Shown piece after piece: positions 1 to 6,608 of a stretch of 16,731 bases of DNA. Below the pieces are notes generated by a model. It did not search any database, was not told the DNA's origin, and saw nothing but the letters and a program-made list of their open reading frames with translations. The stretch spans positions 1-16,731 of the forward strand of contig JAHHKH010000012.1 in NCBI GenBank assembly GCA_018679695.1, in the 5' to 3' direction. This DNA is from Maribacter sp. GTDB lineage: Bacteria > Bacteroidota > Bacteroidia > Flavobacteriales > Flavobacteriaceae. The stretch's first letter is position 1. Each line of letters starts with the position of its first letter. Made by a program: the position numbers and the translations under genes.

Positions 1-135
1 GCGAATAACATGGTAAAAACCCAAATAAAAGAAGCCCCAATGGTAATACAGGCAAACACGGGATTTGATTCAGAAGCAGTACATGGAAGTAATCCAAGGG
101 GAGCCGAAATTAAATTAATAAGTGAAGACCATTAA
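1..135 (+). CDS. C-terminal end of an unknown protein (partial)
   Basis: An open frame runs from the first base of the window to a TAA at 133-135, giving the last 44 residues of a protein whose start lies outside. The tail is hydrophilic and ends in ..KLISEDH. It shows no T9SS sorting signal, membrane segment or family motif that I recognise. A ribosome binding site for the next gene follows 8 bases later, so the two are probably co-transcribed. The call as coding rests on the open frame, ordinary codon composition and the tight spacing. An open frame of this length could also arise by chance in AT-rich DNA. Confidence 0.5.
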   Translation, partial: ANNMVKTQIKEAPMVIQANTGFDSEAVHGSNPRGAEIKLISEDH

Positions 136-143
136 CATAAACT

Positions 144-150
144 AAAGGAG
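144..150 (+). promoter_or_regulatory. Shine-Dalgarno site deciding the start of the T9SS cargo gene
   Basis: AAAGGAG lies 6 bases before ATG 157 but only 3 bases before the alternative TTG at 154. It therefore favours ATG 157. It is one of the few clear Shine-Dalgarno sites in a window where most genes lack one. Confidence 0.6.
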
Positions 151-156
151 TCATTG

Positions 157-1329
157 ATGAACCATATAAAGTACATAATAGGAGCAATTTTTATTATATG
201 CTGCACTGCGAACAGGGCCCAGGAAGCTGTCCATAATTTTGGCACCATTCAAATTCATAATTCTGCGATGGTAGGATTTCATATGGATCTAATCAACAAT
301 GGTAGTTTTGATCAAAATCTAGGACTGGTTGGCTTTTACGGTGAAAATAACTCCATAAAAGTTTCAGGGGCTTTCAGTCCCATATTTTATGATACCGAGA
401 TTTTAGTGGACAAAGGTCTATTTCTTGACACATCGATAGGGGTTTTAAATAACGGTAATTTAATTTCAGGAGATGTAATCACCCCCAGAAATCATACAGC
501 TGTTTTCCCGAATTTTATAGAGGATGCCTTTTATGTTGGTGAAAACGATGTTTCCATGGTAGATGGTTATGCCGCAATGACCAATAAAAGTGTCTTCACT
601 TTCCCAGTTGGTGATGATGAAAGGTTAAGGCCCTTGAGTATCAACTCAAACGCAACAAACTCTTTTGCGAAATGTGCGTATTTCTATGAAAACCCAAATA
701 CAACATCCATCAATGGAAAAAACTATCAGATAACTAAAAAAGCATCCAAATATCTTTCAGTAAGCACAAAGGAATTTTGGCACTTAGAAGGTGATATACC
801 ATCCTACATTACGCTTACTTGGGATGAATTGAGCAACGTAGGTGCTTTTGCAGAATATGTAAGTGACATTAAAGTAATCGGATGGCATAATGAACAAGGC
901 ATGTGGGTAAATCTGGGAAATACAAATGTTGATGGAAGCATGACCTATGGGTCGGTTACCTCAGAATTATTTATACCCAATGACTATGATATCATTACCC
1001 TTGGAGGAAATGACGATAAATTGGAGGACTTCAGTACCATTGAATTGGACAATTACTTCTTAACACCGAACGGGGACGGCCAAAATGATCTTTTAGTTCT
1101 GGAAGGTATCGAAAAATCACCTAGCAACTCCATTCAGATTTTTAATCGATATGGGATATTGGTTTATTCAAAAGAAAACTATCAAAATGAATTTAATGGA
1201 GTATCCAACAGAAGTTCAGTAATCGACAAAGGTTCTGGTTTGGATTCGGGAATATACTTTTACATAATTACCCTAAATGACCTAAAACAAAAACATCAGG
1301 GATATCTTTATTTAATATCAAGACAATAG
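157..1329 (+). CDS. secreted protein with T9SS type B sorting domain (gliding motility-associated C-terminal domain family)
   Basis: This is a 390-residue protein likely exported by Sec and then moved across the outer membrane by the type IX system. The N-terminus (MNHIKYIIGAIFIICCTANRAQ) is a signal peptide with a hydrophobic core at about residues 6-16. The last ~93 residues match the type B sorting domain: F-L-T-P-N-G-D-G-x-N-D near 301, then I-F-N-R-Y-G-x-L-V-Y, a W/F-N-G-like position, G-I-Y-F-Y-I and a closing G-Y-L-Y-L-I-x-R. The middle (~25-295) looks beta-rich and has no recognised catalytic motif. By family knowledge such proteins are surface-attached or released, sometimes as adhesins or accessory proteins, but the specific role is unknown. 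The ATG at 157 was chosen over TTG 154 because of the ribosome binding site. No PorP/SprF-like gene lies immediately downstream. Confidence 0.85.
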   Translation: MNHIKYIIGAIFIICCTANRAQEAVHNFGTIQIHNSAMVGFHMDLINNGSFDQNLGLVGFYGENNSIKVSGAFSPIFYDTEILVDKGLFLDTSIGVLNNGNLISGDVITPRNHTAVFPNFIEDAFYVGENDVSMVDGYAAMTNKSVFTFPVGDDERLRPLSINSNATNSFAKCAYFYENPNTTSINGKNYQITKKASKYLSVSTKEFWHLEGDIPSYITLTWDELSNVGAFAEYVSDIKVIGWHNEQGMWVNLGNTNVDGSMTYGSVTSELFIPNDYDIITLGGNDDKLEDFSTIELDNYFLTPNGDGQNDLLVLEGIEKSPSNSIQIFNRYGILVYSKENYQNEFNGVSNRSSVIDKGSGLDSGIYFYIITLNDLKQKHQGYLYLISRQ

Positions 1330-1614
1330 TAATTCAACCCAATGAGAATGGTATGGCTTATCTACAATTAGTAATTGCCGTTTTCTCATTTGCATATTCG
1401 TCGTATTGGGACAAATACAATTGCATTGTAAAAGATAGCTTTAAGAATTGTAAAAATACTTCTTACCTTTGAAAAGAAGCAACATCCTATAAAATACAAT
1501 ACTTCAGTTTTTTTTATACCCGGTCTTTAAAAAACAAGGGTAAATCGAATTTGGCAGAGTTATTGAAAGTATCCACATTAAAAAAGATAGAAATCAGAAA
1601 AATCGATAGCGAAA
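1330..1614. other. intergenic region with small inverted repeats, no gene seen
   Basis: These 285 bases have no credible open frame. AATGAGAA (1341-1348) can pair with TTCTCATT (1383-1390), but no T-run follows, so it is a poor terminator. Two short palindromes lie nearby, CAATTA-G-TAATTG within that loop and ACAAT-TGC-ATTGT near 1418-1430. A possible -7 box is listed separately. Confidence 0.5.
1464..1471 (+). promoter_or_regulatory. possible -7 promoter box (TACCTTTG)
   Basis: TACCTTTG matches the Bacteroidota TAnnTTTG -7 consensus. No TTG lies at the expected ~20-base spacing upstream, and the box is 144 bases from the next start codon, so the assignment is tentative. Confidence 0.3.
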
Positions 1615-2349
1615 ATGAAGCGTAGGTCATTTATTAAAAAGAGTAGTATATCAAGCTTGGCACTGACAATTCTTCCAACTATGGCTTATTCCAGTGAGGT
1701 CGAATATTCAGTTTTGGAACTTATGGGTAAGGTAGATATTGAACTCTTTGGAGAGGGAATCAATCTTCGAAAAGAAGCCCATGATGCTTTTTTAGAAATG
1801 AAAAAAGCTGCATATAGTGCGGGCATTGATATTAAAGTTGTTTCCAGTTATCGAAACTTCGACAAACAAGAATCCATATGGGAAAGAAAATACATGCGCT
1901 ATACGGAAGACGATGGTATGGACCCTTTAAAAGCCATTGACAAGATTATTGAATACTCAACCATACCTGGTACGAGTAGACATCACTGGGGAACAGATAT
2001 TGATCTAATTGATGGTTATCGTAAGATTGAGGGCGATGTTTTGGTTCCAGAAAAATTTGAAAATGGTGGGCCATTCGAAGACTTCAAAAATTGGATGGAT
2101 GAAAATTCAAAAAAATTCGATTTCTTCTTAGTTTATACAAATGACCCAAAAAGACGAGGTTTTAAATACGAACCCTGGCATTATAGCTATGCCCCAATTT
2201 CAATACCAATGCTTACTGCTTATCGAAGATTGAACATTCTGCAATTATTACGACAAGAGGAATTCTACGGTAGTGAACATTTTACCACTGGTTTTATAAA
2301 AAATTATATTCAAAACAATGTTTTAGATATAAATCCTGAGCTTTTATAA
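1615..2349 (+). CDS. M15-family D-alanyl-D-alanine carboxypeptidase-like protein with twin-arginine signal
   Basis: This 244-residue exported zinc peptidase probably trims D-Ala from peptidoglycan stem peptides (VanY/DacB-like M15B group). The N-terminus carries RRSFIKKS followed by a hydrophobic stretch ending around 26, which fits a Tat signal (R-R-x-F-x-K). Visible catalytic features are S-S-Y-R at 77-80, S121-x-H123-x-x-G126-x-D128-x-D130 (zinc ligands H123 and D130), and E186-P-W-H189 (general base E186, third zinc ligand H189). All key M15 residues are present, and the length is normal for a stand-alone VanY-type domain. There is no visible Shine-Dalgarno site. The M48 protease gene follows after 40 bases and may be co-transcribed. 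The exact peptide substrate (D,D- or L,D-carboxypeptidase, or dipeptidase) is not decided by sequence alone. Confidence 0.82.
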   Translation: MKRRSFIKKSSISSLALTILPTMAYSSEVEYSVLELMGKVDIELFGEGINLRKEAHDAFLEMKKAAYSAGIDIKVVSSYRNFDKQESIWERKYMRYTEDDGMDPLKAIDKIIEYSTIPGTSRHHWGTDIDLIDGYRKIEGDVLVPEKFENGGPFEDFKNWMDENSKKFDFFLVYTNDPKRRGFKYEPWHYSYAPISIPMLTAYRRLNILQLLRQEEFYGSEHFTTGFIKNYIQNNVLDINPELL

Positions 2350-2389
2350 GCCTTTTCGTAAATTGTGGCAACACTGAACACTATTAACG

Positions 2390-3157
2390 ATGAGAAGAGG
2401 AAGTTGGAAAATTAGAATATTCATTGGCATTGCCATTGTTGCTTTTGCGCTCATTCAAAGATGCAACAACAAAGAAGAAAACCCCTATACCGGAAGGGTA
2501 CAGAACATTAATATGAGCACGGAACAAGAGATTGCCATTGGTCTGCAAAGTGCACCTGAAATGGCGCAACAACACGGGGGGCTATACCCTGATGAGCGAC
2601 TACAATCTTTTGTGGATTATGTGGGTGAAAAACTGGTAGATAACAGTGTTGCCAGAGAAACACCATACAGATATGATTTCCATTTGTTGGCAGATGACCA
2701 CACTATCAATGCGTTCGCCTTACCAGGAGGACAAATTTTTATAACTTATGCCCTTTTCTCCAAACTTAATGAGGCGCAATTAGCCGGTGTACTGGGGCAT
2801 GAAATAGGACATGTAATTGGCAGGCATTCCGCGGAACGGATTGCCGAAAGTAATTTTTGGCAAACAGTTACCATGGGTGCAACAGTAGGTGCCGACGCTG
2901 GTAGCATCGTAAGTAGTATTGGGCAAAATACACTGTTGAAGAATGGCCGTGGAGATGAGCTTGAAAGTGATGAACTTGGCGTTTGGTTCATGATAAATGC
3001 AGGCTACGAACCAAGGGAAATGATAGAAGTAATGCAGATTTTAAAGGCAGCTGCAGGACCAAATAGGGCTCCAGAGTTTCAGAGTACACACCCAGACCCT
3101 GAGAATAGGATAGAGAAAATTAAGGAAGTGATAGTAAAATACAGAGGAAAGCAATAA
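2390..3157 (+). CDS. M48-family zinc metalloprotease, membrane-anchored periplasmic type
   Basis: This 255-residue protein has one N-terminal hydrophobic segment (about residues 8-22) followed by a polar periplasmic domain. The M48 core is complete: N-A-F-A-L-P-G-G (107-114), the zinc motif H137-E-I-G-H141, and the downstream E190-L-E-S-D194 motif supplying the third ligand (E190). A C-terminal S-T-H-P-D-P-E-N-R motif (232-240) is typical of BepA/LoiP-like M48C enzymes that act in envelope protein quality control. A cysteine at 25 follows the hydrophobic stretch, but the -1 residue is Arg, so a lipoprotein site is doubtful and a signal anchor is more likely. There is no tetratricopeptide extension, so it resembles LoiP/YcaL more than BepA. 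It follows the M15 gene by 40 bases, and both would act in the cell envelope. Confidence 0.85.
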   Translation: MRRGSWKIRIFIGIAIVAFALIQRCNNKEENPYTGRVQNINMSTEQEIAIGLQSAPEMAQQHGGLYPDERLQSFVDYVGEKLVDNSVARETPYRYDFHLLADDHTINAFALPGGQIFITYALFSKLNEAQLAGVLGHEIGHVIGRHSAERIAESNFWQTVTMGATVGADAGSIVSSIGQNTLLKNGRGDELESDELGVWFMINAGYEPREMIEVMQILKAAAGPNRAPEFQSTHPDPENRIEKIKEVIVKYRGKQ

Positions 3158-3199
3158 TCACAATTAACATAAAACTTCTTAGCTTTAGTATTATTTTAC

Positions 3200-3207
3200 T
3201 ATATTTG
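3200..3207 (+). promoter_or_regulatory. possible -7 promoter box (TATATTTG) for the 55-residue membrane protein
   Basis: TATATTTG matches TAnnTTTG exactly and lies 75 bases before ATG 3283. No clear TTG is present at the -33 position. It would give the small gene its own transcript, separate from the protease. Confidence 0.4.
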
Positions 3208-3282
3208 AGGTCCCGCCGAATCTTTTTACCGCCTCAGATTTAACCCTTATAGCTTTGATTAACATTCATTAAACAAAACTAT

Positions 3283-3450
3283 ATGGGAACACTATTACAT
3301 TTTAAGAACATTTACACTGAAGCATTCGAGGATTGCAAACCAAGTTTTGTAGTATTACTCTTAAAAGGGTATTCTATTTTTTGTGTTGCAATGCTTACAA
3401 TGGCCGTTTATGCATTTATGTATAGAGCGCTTACAGGCTTCGAGTTTTAG
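3283..3450 (+). CDS. small single-pass membrane protein, 55 residues (possibly DUF6747-like)
   Basis: An ATG-to-TAG frame of 56 codons encodes a protein starting MGTLLHFKNIYTEAF. It has a soluble amphipathic N-terminal part (1-20), one hydrophobic segment of about 25 residues (roughly 21-46) and a short tail ending Y-R-A-L-T-G-F-E-F. The order of an amphipathic head, one membrane span and a conserved-looking T-G-F-x-F end resembles a family of short flavobacterial proteins of unknown function, but I name DUF6747 only from memory. A -7 box 75 bases upstream and a strong terminator 55 bases downstream frame it as an independent transcription unit, which supports it being real. No Shine-Dalgarno site is visible. 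Function unknown. Confidence 0.65.
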   Translation: MGTLLHFKNIYTEAFEDCKPSFVVLLLKGYSIFCVAMLTMAVYAFMYRALTGFEF

Positions 3451-3504
3451 ATTTCACTTATTCACTCTTTTACTTGAACACTATTTGAAGTGAATATTGC
3501 ATTT

Positions 3505-3540
3505 AAAAAACCCATCAAAATTAATTTTGATGGGTTTTTT
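3505..3540. terminator. bidirectional rho-independent terminator (perfect 36-bp palindrome)
   Basis: The 18-base arms are exactly complementary: an A6 run, CCCATC, and an AT-rich centre, mirrored to GATGGG and T6 (a T8 run with the flanking bases). It gives U-runs in both directions. It lies between the convergent ends of the 55-residue membrane gene (stop 3450) and the ankyrin gene (stop at 3559), so it can end both transcripts. Confidence 0.92.
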
Positions 3541-3558
3541 TATCCACAAATTCAGTTT

Positions 3559-3954
3559 TTAACTCCCTAATTCGGTATTGATGATCCTAATGGCATCTTT
3601 GGCGTTGGCGGCTTCCGCAAACTCTGCGATCGAATACCCACTATCACTTTTAATGCCAATATCCGCGCCCTTTTCTATTAATAATTTCAAAATCCCAGCC
3701 CTGTTATAACGCGCTGCAAATATGGCAGGTGTCATTCCCAACGACTTTTGATTTACATCCTCTCCAAGGGCAATCATTTTTTCTACAAGGGTTACATCCC
3801 CCCGTACAATAGCTTTGCAAAATGAATTGATTTTTTCCTTTACCACAAAAGTGGTAAGTTCCGACTGGTTCGCAATTAGGTGCCGATTCTCGGCATAACC
3901 ACTTGTAACAACGAGCATAATTACTGCCGCTACTAACAACATTGTTTTTCTCAT
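3559..3954 (-). CDS. exported ankyrin-repeat protein
   Basis: This 131-residue protein has a signal peptide (MRKTMLLVAAVIMLVVTSGYA, predicted cleavage after A21) and three ankyrin-like repeats. They lie at about 44-72 (K-A-I-V-R-G-D-V-x-x-V-E-K-M-I-A-x-G-E-D-V-N), 73-105 (G-M-T-P-A-I-F-A-A-R-Y-N-R-A-G-I-L-K-L-L-I, then E-K-G-A-D-I) and a degenerate third at 106-129. Ankyrin repeats bind protein partners and have no enzymatic role, and the partner is not evident from the neighbours. The protein would be periplasmic. It is transcribed alone, ends at a shared bidirectional terminator, and is divergent from gpmI across a 244-base region rich in inverted repeats. No Shine-Dalgarno site is visible. 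Confidence 0.8.
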   Translation of the reverse strand: MRKTMLLVAAVIMLVVTSGYAENRHLIANQSELTTFVVKEKINSFCKAIVRGDVTLVEKMIALGEDVNQKSLGMTPAIFAARYNRAGILKLLIEKGADIGIKSDSGYSIAEFAEAANAKDAIRIINTELGS

Positions 3955-3969
3955 GATGATTGAATTTAG

Positions 3970-3988
3970 TACTGGAATAAAACCAGTA
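3970..3988. repeat. inverted repeat TACTGG-N7-CCAGTA in the ankyrin gene leader
   Basis: Perfect 6-base arms are separated by 7 bases, 16 bases upstream of the ankyrin start codon. It could be an mRNA hairpin in the leader or a protein-binding site. The sequence alone cannot decide between these. Confidence 0.45.
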
Positions 3989-4056
3989 ATGATTGATGAA
4001 TACTATGTGATTATATAAATATAGACCTTATAACGCGATAATTGTTTCATTTTCAA

Positions 4057-4081
4057 CTGTTAAATAACTAAAATTTAACAG
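4057..4081. repeat. inverted repeat CTGTTAAAT-N7-ATTTAACAG
   Basis: Perfect 9-base arms flank a 7-base AT spacer between the divergent ankyrin and gpmI genes. No T-run follows, so it does not look like a terminator. A dimeric regulator operator is an inference. A 10-bp palindrome ATAGCGCTAT (4093-4102) follows 11 bases later. Confidence 0.5.
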
Positions 4082-4170
4082 CTTACATGTTTATAGCGCT
4101 ATTATTGATTACACCATTTCATTGTTAAAAAAAGCCCGATTAATAAGTAGTAATACTAATCTTTACACCC

Positions 4171-4178
4171 TATTTTTG
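4171..4178 (+). promoter_or_regulatory. -7 promoter box TATTTTTG of gpmI
   Basis: It matches TAnnTTTG exactly, 20 bases before ATG 4199, and leaves a leader of roughly 13-16 bases. The final G overlaps an in-frame GTG at 4178, which argues against that GTG as a start codon. No good -33 TTG is seen. Confidence 0.6.
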
Positions 4179-4198
4179 TGGTACGAAACAACGTAATC

Positions 4199-5716
4199 AT
4201 GAACAAGAAAGTAATCTTAATGATTTTAGATGGATGGGGAAAGTCTCCTGATCCAAAAGTATCGGCTATAGACAATGCCAACACTCCTTTTGTAGATTCA
4301 TTATATAAAAAATACCCTAATGCAAACTTACTTACCGATGGAATGAATGTGGGGCTACCGGAAGGTCAAATGGGCAATAGTGAGGTAGGACATATGAACC
4401 TGGGCGCTGGCCGAATAGTGTATCAGGATTTGGCAAAAATTAATCTTGCCGTAAAAGAAAACAGCCTCAAAAATGAAAAAGTATTGAAAGAGGCTTTCGG
4501 GTACGCCAAGAATAATAAAAAAGATATTCATTTCTTGGGATTGGTAAGTAATGGAGGTGTTCACAGCCATACATCCCATTTGAAGGGTTTGATCAATGCA
4601 GGCAAGGACTACGGTCTTACAAACATGTACATTCACGCTTTCACTGACGGTCGTGATGTTGACCCTAAAAGCGGAAAAGGTTTTCTAGAGGATTTAACCG
4701 ATTTCTGTTCTGATAAAAATGCAAAGTTGGCTACGGTTGTAGGTAGGTATTATGCTATGGATAGGGATAAACGCTGGGAACGTGTGAAAAAAGCCTATGA
4801 TGTTATGGTGAACAATGTGGGGGAAAAATCAAGTGACATTTCCTCCGCTATGCAAAGGAGCTATGATAATAACATCACTGATGAATTTATTGAGCCCATT
4901 GTCTTGACAGACCCAAATGGAACTCCTGTAGCAAAAATCAAGGACGATGATGTGGTTATCTTTTTCAACTTCAGAACAGATAGAGGAAGGGAATTGACCC
5001 ATGTTCTCAGCCAAGCGGATATGCATGAAAAGAATATGCATACATTGAACCTATATTACGTTACCATGACCAACTATGACGATTCATTCAAGGGGGTTCA
5101 TGTAGTTTATGATAAAGAGAATATAAAAGAAACCTTGGGTGAAGTCCTCGCTAAAAATGATAAAACGCAAATACGTATCGCAGAGACCGAAAAATATCCA
5201 CATGTTACTTTCTTTTTCAATGGAGGCAGGGAAATCCCTTTTAAAGGGGAACAGCGCATATTGTGTCCGTCTCCCAAAGTGGCCACTTATGATCTAAAAC
5301 CTGAGATGAGTGCCTACGAAATAAGGGATGCGATTGTACCAGAATTGAAAAAAGGGGAGGTCGATTTTGTATGTTTGAATTTTGCAAACCCCGATATGGT
5401 TGGGCATACAGGTGATATGAACGCAGCTATTAAGGCATGTGAAACTGTCGACAGCTGTGCGCAATCGGTCATTAATACTGCATTGGAAAATGGTTATTCA
5501 ACCATACTGATTGCCGACCATGGCAATTGTGACACCATGATCAACCCTGATGGCTCCCCTAATACCGCACATACAACCAATCCTGTTCCTTTGATTCTTA
5601 TCGACAATGACATAAAAGAAATCAAGGATGGTGTTTTGGGCGATATCGCCCCAACCATTTTGGAGCTTATGGGGATTGAACAACCTGAGTTAATGACACA
5701 GAAGTCTTTAGTATAA
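4199..5716 (+). CDS. gpmI: 2,3-bisphosphoglycerate-independent phosphoglycerate mutase
   Basis: This cytosolic glycolytic and gluconeogenic enzyme interconverts 3- and 2-phosphoglycerate through a phosphoserine intermediate with two Mn2+ ions. At 505 residues it has the usual full length. The phosphatase domain starts with L-D-G-W-G (D11). The catalytic serine S61 lies in M-G-N-S-E-V-G-H-M-N-L-G-A-G-R. The C-terminal metal ligands are D399 and H403 (N-P-D-M-V-G-H-T-G-D), D440 and H441 (I-A-D-H-G-N) and H458 (N-T-A-H-T-T-N-P-V-P). The phosphotransferase domain contains H-A-F-T-D-G-R-D (147-154) and G-R-Y-Y-A-M-D-R-D (182-190). All catalytic residues are intact. ATG 4199 was chosen because the in-frame GTG at 4178 overlaps the promoter box and the family's N-terminus is M-N-K-K-V-I-L-x-I-L-D-G-W-G. 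map follows after 34 bases with its own -7 box. Confidence 0.97.
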   Translation: MNKKVILMILDGWGKSPDPKVSAIDNANTPFVDSLYKKYPNANLLTDGMNVGLPEGQMGNSEVGHMNLGAGRIVYQDLAKINLAVKENSLKNEKVLKEAFGYAKNNKKDIHFLGLVSNGGVHSHTSHLKGLINAGKDYGLTNMYIHAFTDGRDVDPKSGKGFLEDLTDFCSDKNAKLATVVGRYYAMDRDKRWERVKKAYDVMVNNVGEKSSDISSAMQRSYDNNITDEFIEPIVLTDPNGTPVAKIKDDDVVIFFNFRTDRGRELTHVLSQADMHEKNMHTLNLYYVTMTNYDDSFKGVHVVYDKENIKETLGEVLAKNDKTQIRIAETEKYPHVTFFFNGGREIPFKGEQRILCPSPKVATYDLKPEMSAYEIRDAIVPELKKGEVDFVCLNFANPDMVGHTGDMNAAIKACETVDSCAQSVINTALENGYSTILIADHGNCDTMINPDGSPNTAHTTNPVPLILIDNDIKEIKDGVLGDIAPTILELMGIEQPELMTQKSLV

Positions 5717-5736
5717 TAAAAATACCAATATTGTTT

Positions 5737-5744
5737 TATCTTTG
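5737..5744 (+). promoter_or_regulatory. -7 promoter box TATCTTTG of map
   Basis: This exact TAnnTTTG match lies only 6 bases before ATG 5751. The expected transcription start is at or within a few bases of the start codon, implying a leaderless or nearly leaderless mRNA. No -33 TTG is seen at the usual spacing. Confidence 0.5.
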
Positions 5745-5750
5745 CAGGCT

Positions 5751-6569
5751 ATGATAAAAATCAAAACTCCTGAAGAGATAGAATTGATGCGCGAAAGTGC
5801 GTTGGTGGTTTCCAAAACATTGGGAATGTTGGCCTCTGAGATCAAACCGGGGGTGAATTCGTTATTTCTAGATAAATTAGCAGAAGAGTTTATTCGCGAG
5901 CAAGGTGCTGAACCGGGGTTTTTGGGCATGTACGATTTTCCGAACACACTGAATATGAGTCCCAATGCACAAGTGGTCCATGGTATTCCTACAAGTGAAC
6001 CTCTAAAAGATGGGGATATTATCTCTGTGGATTGTGGTGCTTTGAAACATGGTTTTTATGGGGATCACGCATATACTTTCGAAGTCGGTGAAGTCTCACC
6101 GGAAATCAAAAAATTATTAAAAGTCACCAAAGAATCGCTCTATTTGGGCATTCGACAATTCAAGGTAGGAAATCGTGTTGGCGATGTTGCCTATGCCATA
6201 CAAAATTATTGTGAAAGTCATGGTTATGGGGTGGTACGCGAATTGGTTGGACATGGTTTGGGAACAAAATTGCACGAGGGTCCAGAAATGCCAAATTATG
6301 GAAAACGCGGCCGGGGCAAAAAATTTATGGAAGGCCTTGTTGTCGCCATTGAGCCTATGATCAACATGGGTACAAAGAGCATCAAGCAACTTAATGATGG
6401 TTGGACGATTCTGACTGCAGACGGACAGCCCAGTGCACATTTTGAACATAATGTTGCCATAGTCAACGGAAAACCAGAACTGTTATCCACTTTTCAATAT
6501 ATTTATGAAGCGTTGGGAATTGATAGTATTGAAGAGGAGGAATTTCGGCAACAGAAAATTCAACTCTAG
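5751..6569 (+). CDS. map: type I methionine aminopeptidase
   Basis: It removes the initiator methionine from nascent cytosolic proteins. The 272-residue M24 fold carries all five metal ligands: D94 (S-V-D-C-G), D105 (G-D-H-A-Y-T-F), H168 (V-G-H-G-L-G), E201 (A-I-E-P-M) and E232 (F-E-H-N-V-A). The substrate-contacting histidines H77 (V-V-H-G-I-P) and H175 (L-H-E-G-P) are also present. The positions run a constant three residues behind the E. coli enzyme for D94 through E232. There is no N-terminal zinc-finger extension, so it is the short bacterial form. ATG 5751 was chosen because an in-frame TTG at 5742 lies inside the -7 box. The methyltransferase gene follows 39 bases later. Confidence 0.97.
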   Translation: MIKIKTPEEIELMRESALVVSKTLGMLASEIKPGVNSLFLDKLAEEFIREQGAEPGFLGMYDFPNTLNMSPNAQVVHGIPTSEPLKDGDIISVDCGALKHGFYGDHAYTFEVGEVSPEIKKLLKVTKESLYLGIRQFKVGNRVGDVAYAIQNYCESHGYGVVRELVGHGLGTKLHEGPEMPNYGKRGRGKKFMEGLVVAIEPMINMGTKSIKQLNDGWTILTADGQPSAHFEHNVAIVNGKPELLSTFQYIYEALGIDSIEEEEFRQQKIQL

Positions 6570-6580
6570 TACCGAATCGT

Positions 6581-6605
6581 AGATTCTTGCTTATGCAGGA
6601 ATGAC
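6581..6605. repeat. REP-like palindromic repeat (AGATTC...GCAGGAATGAC type)
   Basis: The imperfect hairpin has arms ATTCTTGC and GCAGGAAT around TTAT (one G-T pair), flanked by AG and GAC. It closely resembles the widespread short palindrome of the form ATTCCTGC...GCAGGAATGAC known from many bacterial genomes. It fills most of the 39 bases between map and the methyltransferase gene, and its right arm supplies the AGGAA that acts as ribosome binding site for ATG 6609. The copy number in this genome cannot be seen here. Confidence 0.5.
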
Positions 6606-6608
6606 AAA

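Noticed and set aside
1341..1390. Terminator after the T9SS cargo gene
   Set aside because: The stem is 8 bp with a 34-base loop and no U-run follows, so it is not convincing as a terminator.
4178..4198. GTG at 4178 as an upstream start for gpmI
   Set aside because: It overlaps the -7 promoter box, and the family N-terminus begins at ATG 4199.
6117..6449. 110-codon minus-strand open frame inside map
   Set aside because: It is antisense to the catalytic core of map with no independent support.
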